A DNA stretch of 64,000 nucleotides, taken from positions 102,612 through 166,611 of the forward strand of contig JAKSZP010000157.1 in NCBI GenBank assembly GCA_022478985.1. Reading direction: 5' to 3'. Made by a program: the position numbers and the translations under genes. This DNA is from Massospora cicadina. Lineage: Eukaryota > Entomophthoromycota > Entomophthoromycetes > Entomophthorales > Entomophthoraceae. The notes under the pieces are model-generated. The model was given only the letters and a program-made list of their open reading frames with translations. It was not told where the DNA came from and did not search any database. Shown piece after piece: positions 56,549 through 64,000 of the stretch; positions within the stretch are counted from its first letter, which is position 1, and every line of letters begins with the position of its first letter.

Positions 56549-57697
56549 TGTCAAAAAATCGCTTTTCTGAGCAATGGGCTCCACTAGTGTGCCAGGCCAA
56601 CCAGTATGGAGACTGGCTTACCCTTTCTGCTACGCCTTCCTATGCATACTAACTCCTTAAAAATCCACTTCAAACCCACCAACACAGCAAACCAACTACT
56701 TCGCCTTAGCCCCAGGGTCCTTAGGGTGCCCCAGCGAATCCTGCCCCATCCTGGGTGGCCAAGGCACTTCCGCATGCCCCACCCTCCTGACCCTTCACCA
56801 ACACATCTGGGCATGCCCAAGAAAGTTCATCCTCCATCCTGGGTGGCTATGTCACTCCCACGCTGCACCCCACAGGGCTGACAGCCAGTCAGCATATCAT
56901 CGTTGGTGGCCAGTTGGCCAGGTTCCCACTGGTTCCTCATAAGTAGGAGGTATGGGAGCTGGCAGTGTCATCCACTCCAAGTGCATCACTCCACGCCTAC
57001 TTTGAAAATTTCCAGTCTCATTTCTCCTAATCTAGAATACTAACTACTAACAATTGACATAATATGGGCAAAAGAGAGATCTTTATTGAAAGGGAATGGC
57101 AGCTATTTTTACCCTAGGCTACTGCGCCTAATCGCAACCCAATGGCCATCAAGCCAGAATTATATCCAGTCATCAGACATCCATGGTACTGATTCCCTTC
57201 CAATACGCTCATCATGATTACCAAAAATTATGTTGGCTAATACTCAGCATGACTTGCTAGTTTCATCATATATACAATTCTGTTGTAAAGATGCTTTTGA
57301 ACATCGTCGGCATAAGTCTCTGGTACTCTGAATTAGGCGGCAAATTCATAGTGAGATGACTAATAATGGATACTTCAGCTTTCCACCAAAAAAACTTACA
57401 ATCATCTTCTATGGCAGTTGGTGCAGGGATAAGTTTCCACTGAACTTGAATTCAAGTCATCAAGATCAATGTCAGATGGTTGTAAACAAATACATCCGCT
57501 TTCCACCAGAAATTCCCACAACCAGCTACAATTTTGCAGTCAGCGCCAATCTGGGAATACGCCAAGCCTAAATCAATTTTCATTTTTATAATATTGAAAT
57601 AAAAACAGATTAGGCAATTAGTGGCAATCACACTAAACTAACTGACATCCCTAATTCTATTATTATTGGGAGGAATCCATCTGGTTAATTTCTGACA
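56549..57697 (-). repeat. Element G 3' LTR
   Basis: Plus-strand limits TGTCAAAAAATC and TTTCTGACA. It is about 100 bp longer than its partner, because the block catcctgggtggcYa...cactYccRc is present twice (near 56747-56775 and 56838-56865). Confidence 0.9.
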
Positions 57698-57876
57698 ATT
57701 CCCCCACATAAACAGATGATATTCCTCCAACGTGACCCACCCTGATAATGGGCCAATAATACTCCAGCGCCCCTCAAAGGAGCACCAGGTCCAAACCAGT
57801 GGCTCTTGCCACCTCCTAACCGGTCCTCCAACTACTCAGGCAGCCCATCAGCGAAGCCCCCTAAAGTGAGCACCAA
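57698..57876 (-). other. Element G internal region
   Basis: 179 bp containing the primer site (gtgagcaccaa on plus at 57866-57876, next to the 5' LTR) and the polypurine tract (attcccccacat on plus at 57698-57709, next to the 3' LTR). No ORF. Confidence 0.85.
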
Positions 57877-58921
57877 TGTTGGAAAATCACTTTTCTGAGC
57901 AGTAGGCTCCGCTAGTGTGCCAGGACAACCAGTATGGAGACTGGCTGATCCTTGCTGTTTTGATTTCTTAGGTTTTAACCCCCAACAAGTCCATGTCCAA
58001 CCCACCAACACAGCAGATCAATGACTTTGCCTTAGCCCCAGGGTCCTTGGTGTGCCCCAGCAAGTCCTTCCCCATTCTGGGTGGTCAAGGCACTCCCACG
58101 CTGCACCCTGCAGGGCTGACAGCCAGTCATTACATCATCGTTGTTGGCCAGGTTCTCACTGGTTCCTCATAGGGAGGAGGTATGGGAGCTGGCAGCGTCA
58201 TCAATTTTAGGTTCATGACCCCCGCCTACTTTGGAGATTTCCAGTCCCATTTCTCCTAATCTAGAAGACTAACTACTAACAATTAAAATATTATGGGCTA
58301 AAGAGAGATCCTTATTGAAAGGGAATGACAGCTATTTATACCCTAGGCTATTGCGCCTAATCACAACCCAATGGCCATCAAGCCAGAATTATATCTAGTA
58401 ATCAGACATCCATGGTACTGATTCCCTTCCAATACGCTCATCATGATTACCAAAAATTATGTTGGCTAATACTCAGCATGACTTGCTAGTTTCATCATAT
58501 ATAAATTTCTACTATAAGCATACTTTTGAGCATCCTTGGCATAAGTTGCCGGTAGTTTAAATTAGGCAGAAAATTATAAACAATTAGTAATGAATACTTC
58601 AGCTTTACACCATAAAATCCCACAATCATCTTCTATGGCAGTTGGCGTCAGGGTAAGATTCTGCAAAACTTTGATCTAAGTCAGTGAAATAATTGTCAGA
58701 TGGTTGTAAACAAATACATCAGCTATCCACCAGAAATTCCCACGATACCTACAATTTCACAGTCAGCGCTGAACTGGGAATCTTCCAAACCTAAACTGAT
58801 TAATACTTTTATAACATTAAAATAATAATGAACTAGGAGAACTGCTGGCAATCATGCCCATCTAACTGACACCCCTTATTATGATATTATTGGGAGGAAT
58901 CCATCTGGTTAATTTCTGACA
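57877..58921 (-). repeat. Element G 5' LTR
   Basis: Plus-strand limits TGTTGGAAAATC and TTTCTGACA. A minus-strand TATA-like box (tataaata) lies at 58340-58333; the other LTR has a mutated version. Followed by attac at 58922-58926. Confidence 0.9.
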
Positions 58922-58926
58922 ATTAC
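58922..58926. repeat. Element G target duplication, right
   Basis: attac, exact copy of 56544-56548. Confidence 0.9.
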
Positions 58927-59105
58927 TACAACAAAAATCCCCCAGAAGTGAGAAGCTTGGGTCCATCTAAGAAGGACCCTTCGTTTTTACCTACAAGCGT
59001 GGATATGAGTATTACATAAAGTCTCTTGCTTATGAGGTAACTATCAACTGAGTACTTGGATGGTTCCTAAGGCCCTATTCGCCCCAACATTCTTAAAGGG
59101 AATAA
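58927..59105 (+). pseudogene. Element F integrase end and polypurine tract
   Basis: The frame interrupted by G continues here as NKNPPEVRSLGPSKKDPSFL before a stop at about 59017. The sequence aaagggaataa just before the LTR start TGTCAG (59106) is a likely polypurine tract. Confidence 0.7.
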
Positions 59106-59390
59106 TGTCAGATAATCAGTAGCTTGACTAGGTAGTAAGAATTTCTCAATATCAACTCCTCCAACTTTTAATATAAAATTGGGGACTAGTTCATGGTGGA
59201 ATACAACTAATCAGAGTAATGGCTCTACTCCCCTTTTCATAGACCTGAAGGGGGATCAAGGGAGTGAAAATATTTTGCCCTCCAATTATCACTTAGGAAC
59301 TTCAGTATTTGGTCAGGCTACTCAGATGTGCCAGATGGAAGATTAGCAGGATTATAAAAAAATGCTTCCCCATGATTATGTCATTCCGAA

Positions 59391-60146
59391 TGTAGGAAAC
59401 CAGCTAGTTCTGTGTTCGCTGGTACTAAACCGCCGTTGTTTTCCACTAAGGTTTTATTTTTTCAAGTTAAGAGTATTGATAAAATAAAAGGTTGGGGTTT
59501 TAAGTTTTAATTATTTTAGTGCAGTTAAAGAAAAAACAAACCCTCTTGATATCTGACCAGGCAGTATCTAAACTGTATCAAGGGTCAAAGGGAATTTAAT
59601 GATAAATTCAGAACATCTTGTTACCGTTTAAATAAGAAAATATGCAGATTTGCCCTATAAAAGATCAGAAAACTTGAGTTACATTGGTGAAATGACAGAT
59701 GGGAAGGTATTTTTGGGGCAGAATGTACCCATGTGGTTATAATTTAATATATTTCAATCAATCACCATTTGATAAATAATTACACCTTGGGGGACCTCCA
59801 CCACACCTATAAAAGGGGGTGGTCCCCGCTTAGGTGTTGTACTGGAATTAGATGTGGGAGGGGGAGAACCATTTGATGGATGCTCCAGTATATGCTGCAT
59901 GGTCAGAGGAATTCGATTACTTTGATTTCAAGTTAATTTTCCATTTGGTATTTGGAAAAGTGTTACCCCAATTTGTGGGTTTTCCATCAAAAATCAGACA
60001 GGGTCTTTTATCCAAATTGTCATAATTTCTTTTAAATCAATATTACTTTGATATCAGACATTTAATTGGCCAATCATATGTGTTAAATCAGGACTATTAT
60101 TACCTAAAACATTCTTTGTTAAAGTTGAGATAGCAAATGTCTGACA
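59391..60146 (+). mobile_element. Solo LTR nested in element F 3' LTR
   Basis: A 756-bp segment absent from the 5' LTR of F. It begins TGTAGGAAACC, ends TGTCTGACA and is flanked by ccgaa (59386-59390) and ccaaa (60147-60151), a 5-bp duplication with one change. This is the form left by recombination between the two LTRs of a complete element. It matches no other LTR in the window. Confidence 0.88.
59808..59815 (+). promoter_or_regulatory. TATA box of the solo LTR
   Basis: cctataaaaggggg is a strong TATA-box context near the middle of the LTR, giving the likely plus orientation. Confidence 0.6.
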
Positions 60147-60524
60147 CCAAAAAAGATCTCACATACAAATTTAAATTTTTAAAGGTGATACGGTTCTCAA
60201 AAGTGTTGATAGGCTAAATCATCATTTGGCCAAATTGGAATGCCCTCTGCTTAATTAGATTCCATCGCCTCCATCTTCTAAGCTTCAAATTTATTATAAA
60301 TACTAAGTGAGATCAATGTAAAAAAAGTTATCTCTTCCAGATGCCTAAGTTTATATTAACATTAAATTATATTTAAACTCTCTATTTCACCTTGTGGTTT
60401 GTAATATCCCCTTTTAGTTAACTTTAAAAGAACATCTGCATATTGTCATACTCCTGCAGCTGCTCTATTGTTAAATCATGTGCATCTAACACCAGAGAAT
60501 ATAAAAAACACCAGGATTCCAACA

Positions 60525-60529
60525 GCATA
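60525..60529. repeat. Element F target duplication, right
   Basis: gcata, exact copy of 51188-51192. Element E resumes after it. Confidence 0.9.
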
Positions 60530-60930
60530 TCCTATTTATATAAATTGACACCAGGTTATCTCTTATGTGCATATGTACCAGTTGACAAAGTCCATAATAT
60601 TTCTGATTTTGGGCACTTTGATGAAATAGGCTTTAGCGGTAATATTAATCAATCAGTTTACTCTCTAGTACCTCAGAAAAGCCTATCTGGGCTAACTGAG
60701 ATTTGATGTAAAAAGTGCTGGCCCTTTTTAACAAGTCAGCGTTTTTTTTACTTTAAACGACTATGATTTGAGTTGTGCACATGATGTACTTCATCATTAC
60801 AACACCATGAATCATCTACTGATTCTCATTTACCTAATTATTTTTAAAAAAGGTGTCATATGAGGCCATTAATGCTGGAATAAACCAGTTAGTTCAACAT
60901 AGGATGCCAGTGCCCTCCAAGAGTCATTGT
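60530..60930 (+). pseudogene. Element E protease end and linker
   Basis: The open piece 60443-60706 starts in element F's LTR and runs across the junction, so it is not a real gene. From 60530 the sequence belongs to element E, between protease and RT. It has no strong motif of its own. Confidence 0.45.
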
Positions 60931-61650
60931 GCCTAAAGGTGTTGAACATTAAAAAAAGGAGCGATCAAACCATGTGGTAATAGACTACTGCAAGCTTAAT
61001 AGTATTACAAAAAAGGTTTCTTATCCTTTACCATGGATTAACAATGCGTGAGAATGCTTGGGCAGCGCGCAATATCTTTCATCCATGGATTTAGTTTCTG
61101 GCTATTGGAGTATATAGCTGCCCAAGATTGAACAGGAAAAATGCGCTATGATCACAGCTCAGGGCCTCTACCAGCCTATGAGAATGTCCCAAGGGCTGCG
61201 CAACACACCCACAACTTTTCAAAGGGCTATGTATGCATCATTGGTGATTTAAAAATTCCTGTGCCCTCATATACTTAGATGATATAAAGTTTTTCTTTAG
61301 AACGTTTAATGAACACCTATAACATTTAAAAGAGGTCGTCCGCCTCCTAGCCAGGGCTGATTTAAAAAATTAAGCCATGTAAGTGTAATCTATTCCCGAT
61401 CAACTGGAATATTTGGGGTTTGTCATTGATAAACACGGCTTGCATCCCCATCTGGCAAAGTTTGAAGCAATCAAACGCATGGCACAGCTAAGTAGCAAGT
61501 ACAACTTTCAAATTTTTCTTTGAATGATTGTATACTGCCGCCAGTTCACAGAAAACTTGGAAAAATAGGTTAACCACTATTTCACCTCCCAATAACGAAG
61601 TCCCATTTGAATAAAAAAGGAACTTTTAACTAGCACTTGATAAAATCCTT
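60931..61650 (+). pseudogene. Element E reverse transcriptase
   Basis: VIDYCKLNSITKKVSYPLPW, LSSMDLVSGYWSI with the first catalytic Asp, KCAMITAQGLYQPMRMSQGL, RNTPTTFQRAM, and LIYLDDIKFFF with intact Y-L-D-D at 61272-61283. Several stops and shifts. Confidence 0.83.
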
Positions 61651-62188
61651 CTTTACTTACCTAAGAACCATTGCTGATGTATCCCAACTTTGAAAAGCCA
61701 TTTAATCAAGTGGACGCTTCACTCACCACCAATAAAGCAGTGTTATCTTAATTATATAGGAGTTGAGAACCTCATGGCTTATTGTAGTAGGCCGTTGGAT
61801 GTCCATGAACATAATTATACAGTAACTGAGAAGGAGTGTTTATGTAGACATATTTGCGTGTAAGAAGTTCTGGGTGTAGGTCCATGGAGTTCATTTCACT
61901 GTAGTTACTGATCATGCCTCCCTTTGTTAGTTACAGAATTTGTAAGAGCCCAAAGAATTCTTAGCCCGCTGACCCTTAAAATTGCAGGCTTACAACTTTG
62001 TAATTAAACATCAACCTGGCGTCAAACATCAAAACGCTGACAGATTATCTCGCCTGCACACCGTGGCCTTAGCAGCTGATATTGCCAATGATTTATTTGA
62101 TAAAATGCTAGCTCAAAATTATGGTACCAAACTAGTGGAAGTTATGCGCTCTATAGAGAAGTTATTAAAATACCATTGTTCAAAATAG
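61651..62188 (+). pseudogene. Element E RNase H
   Basis: NYTVTEKEC near 61815-61845 and the end module NFVIKHQPGVKHQNADRLSR (open 61982-62188), which matches the typical PGxxNxxADxLSR. Stops interrupt the middle. Confidence 0.8.
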
Positions 62189-63320
62189 TAAGCTTTATAA
62201 GGTCGTAATGATCAACAACTCTAAATATCTTGGCCAACAGAATGAACTGGTATTTATTATTGTGGCTCATAAGGTGAAAGACATGGAGGTTTTGGGAAGA
62301 CATTAGAGTTTCTAAAGCGGCAACACTATTGGGAATCTATGATTTTTGACGTTCATGAGACCTTCACTGTTGTAAGTGGTGTCAAGTGGACGGCCCTACA
62401 GAAAAACAACTACATATCAATTGGGCAAGCCAAAATTTTCTTGGCATACCGTTTCTATTGATTTCATGAGCCCTTTGGTCAATATGTTAGAACAAACAAA
62501 ATATTTCATTGTGGCCATTGATCATCTCATCAAGTGGGTGGAGGCCAAAGTGATCAGGGACTTGGGTGCCATAATAAACAGCCAATTTATCTTAGAGGAT
62601 ATGAATCATTGTAATGGATGACCCCAGTTTCCATTTACAGGCAACGGGAACTAATTTTACATCTCAAAATATTTCTAACCTCATCTACTTGATAGGTATA
62701 CACAGCGTCTTATCTACACCATATCACCCCAAGACCATAGCTCCATAAAGCAATTAAATGGTATGCTCATTGGAAACTATGTGAGATAATTATAGTTAAG
62801 GCATCCAGATGGAACCTTTTCTTGAAATAACCATTTTCACATATAAATATTATATTACCCAGCCATGAGCAATCTCCATTAGCATTAATATATAGTAAAC
62901 AACTGGCAATTCCCCAATTTTGTATTTGTGCATGGCTCAAAGAAACTGAGCCCTGATACCTATTTAGAGAACCTGACTAGAACTTTCATTCAACTGCAGA
63001 GCGGAGCCTACTCTAATAAACTGGCTCAAAAAGTGATATTTCAGTTTTTCAATAATGAGGGTCAGAAGACCTTACCCCACTTTTTGTGGGAGAGCTGGTT
63101 TTGTATTATGAAAATCACAGGTTCATTTAAAATAGTAAAATGGAGCACTTATGGAAAGGCTTTATAATATTATTGAGATCCATTGATAGCCTACTATGAA
63201 AATTCCTACTAAAGATCACCTTATTAACTGGGTGCATGATAAGTTCTTAAAAATATCAGCAGAGTTTTAGGCCAACGTTCAAGCTCTCAATAAGTTAGTT
63301 GACCCCATCACATATTTGCC
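62189..63320 (+). pseudogene. Element E integrase
   Basis: Core piece 62376-62621: WHTVSIDFMSPLVNM then KYFIVAIDHLIKWVEAKVIR, with the first catalytic Asp kept. TNFTSQNISN and STPYHPKT lie downstream near 62650-62740. The C-terminal part is the open piece 62928-63167. Stops elsewhere. Confidence 0.82.
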
Positions 63321-63334
63321 CCCAATGTTTGGTC

Positions 63335-63347
63335 AAGTGGGGGGAGG
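63335..63347 (+). other. Element E polypurine tract
   Basis: agtggggggagg directly precedes the LTR start TGTTGTAT at 63348. It is the best preserved tract of this type in the window. Confidence 0.85.
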
Positions 63348-64000
63348 TGTTGTATTTTTCTGACTAAACATATGACTATGTTAAAAGTAAACAAGGCGGG
63401 TTGACCTTGGAATAAATATACCACTCTGAGTTTTTTAGCCTGTGCTGGTTTTGAACCTGTGTCAATCAAAACCCAACCCAAAGTGGAGCAGGAACCGCCC
63501 CGCTATGCTACCACTCCCCACCATCTGATTATGTTATTTTATGATATTTAATGTTATAATTTCAGCTAATAATTAGATAGTGTATTCAATTAGCCGCAAA
63601 CGTATCTCAGCACGTGGACCAAGTTTTATACGTAGAAGCCTAGCATATTGGGTTACTTAAATTAAAACCCTAAATCACATTGGTGCATCTCTCATTCCTT
63701 CAAGCTAATCATCCATTGACACTGTGTCCTAGATTATCTTATTGCCTCCTAATTTTATTCATCTTACTTTTCTACAATGCCCCTATGCCAGCGTTAAACC
63801 ATCAGTAATAGGGCCTTTATAATTATTAGGGCTATCCGCCAGTAATTCAACTAAGTTCAGCGTATTACATTTTTTCTGGAAAGTACTCTGAGCTCTAGCT
63901 TTTCACCTCCTTGGCTCAATTCGGATATCACCATCTTAGTCTACCAATTTTGGAGTAATTCTTGGTAAATAGGGAAAGCACCAATGATAAAGTGTTAAAA
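63348..64000 (+). repeat. Element E 3' LTR, cut by the window end
   Basis: Starts TGTTGTATTTTTCTGAC. After the SINE it aligns with 39970-40400 of the 5' LTR. Roughly the last 250 bases would lie beyond the window. Confidence 0.87.
63393..63522 (-). mobile_element. tRNA-derived SINE, copy 3
   Basis: The best preserved copy, on the minus strand. The A box TAGCATAGCGGG (63510-63499) fits the consensus TRGCNNAGYNGG exactly. The B box GGTTCAAAACC (63457-63447) fits GTTCRANNC. The body gtggtatatttattccaagg then tcaacccgcctt is shared with copies 1 and 2. No long poly(A). It inserted in the 3' LTR of element E. Confidence 0.88.

Larger units (their letters stand above)
56549..58921 (-). mobile_element. 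Mini LTR element G (minus strand)
   Basis: Two LTRs (56549-57697, 57877-58921) of about 1.05-1.15 kb surround only 179 bp. On the minus strand the order is: 5' LTR ending CCAACA, primer site ttggtgctcactttaggggg, a short spacer, a polypurine tract atgtgggggaat, and 3' LTR starting TGTCAGAAAT. The 5-bp duplication ATTAC is exact. No coding capacity. It resembles TRIM/SMART elements but with very long LTRs. It inserted in the integrase of element F. Confidence 0.92.
51193..60524 (+). mobile_element. Ty3/gypsy LTR element F
   Basis: LTRs 51193-51846 (654 bp) and 59106-60524 (658 bp after removing the nested solo LTR). Exact 5-bp duplication GCATA. Inside: primer site, gag, protease, RT, RNase H, integrase, polypurine tract. 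Element G and a solo LTR inserted into it later. F itself sits between the protease and RT of element E. Confidence 0.94.
59106..60524 (+). repeat. Element F 3' LTR (with nested solo LTR)
   Basis: TGTCAGATAATCAG to GATTCCAACA. Without the solo LTR (59391-60146) and its duplication the length is 658 bp, matching the 5' LTR. Followed by gcata (60525-60529). Confidence 0.9.
39909..64000 (+). mobile_element. Ty3/gypsy LTR element E, incomplete at window end
   Basis: 5' LTR 39909-40679, primer site, gag split by element D, CCHC knuckle at 49987-50028, protease near 50548, then (after element F) RT with YLDD, RNase H, integrase, a strong polypurine tract and a 3' LTR from 63348 that runs off the window. 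All frames are broken. E is the host of D and F, hence older than both. Confidence 0.87.

Noticed and set aside
60443..60706. An 87-codon ORF as a gene
   Set aside because: It crosses the boundary between the 3' LTR of F and element E and shows no motif.
1..64000. CRISPR arrays, rRNA genes, bacterial operons or host protein genes
   Set aside because: No regularly spaced short repeats, rRNA-like sequence or intact non-transposon coding frame was found.

Overview
This window is eukaryotic, AT-rich intergenic DNA built almost entirely of retrotransposons. I found no host gene that I can support. The signs are Ty3/gypsy pol domains (one element with a chromodomain), an L1-like LINE with an APE endonuclease, 5-bp target duplications around LTR elements, and long A/T-rich duplications around LINE-type insertions. 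A TE-swollen fungal genome fits best; a basidiomycete such as a rust is only a guess. Almost every reading frame is broken, so most coding entries are pseudogenes.

Layout. 1-3096 is unassigned degenerate DNA with one possible small secreted ORF. 3097-8372 is a nearly complete LINE on the minus strand with a perfect 16-bp target duplication (LINE-1). 9003 to about 39542 is LTR element A (plus strand), opened by several insertions. These are an ORF1-only retroposon at the LTR end (H1), a second one before RT (H2), and, inside the integrase, the minus-strand pol-less LTR element C. C is itself split by LTR element B (21383-35044, plus). B holds a SINE and a second, older LINE (LINE-2, about 23371-28503). 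A's integrase end resumes at 36261, and its 3' LTR carries another SINE.

39909 to beyond the window end is LTR element E. Its gag is split by chromovirus D (41907-49913, duplication GTATC), which holds a third ORF1-only retroposon (H3). Its protease/RT junction is split by gypsy element F (51193-60524, duplication GCATA). F holds a minus-strand mini LTR element G (56549-58921, duplication ATTAC) and a nested solo LTR (59391-60146). E's 3' LTR starts at 63348, carries a third SINE and runs off the window.

The least expected parts are four. First, an apparently new family of ORF1-only 'half-LINE' retroposons shares its 3' tail with the LINE. Second, a tRNA-derived SINE family has three copies here and one filled/empty site comparison. 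Third, pol-less LTR element C encodes an unrecognised protein. Fourth, mini-element G has LTRs six times longer than its interior. Six LTR families share a primer binding site resembling TTTGGTGCTCACTACAGGGG, suggesting one common primer tRNA. The autonomous elements present (LINE, gypsy pol) are the likely sources of enzymes for the non-autonomous ones (H, SINE, C, G).
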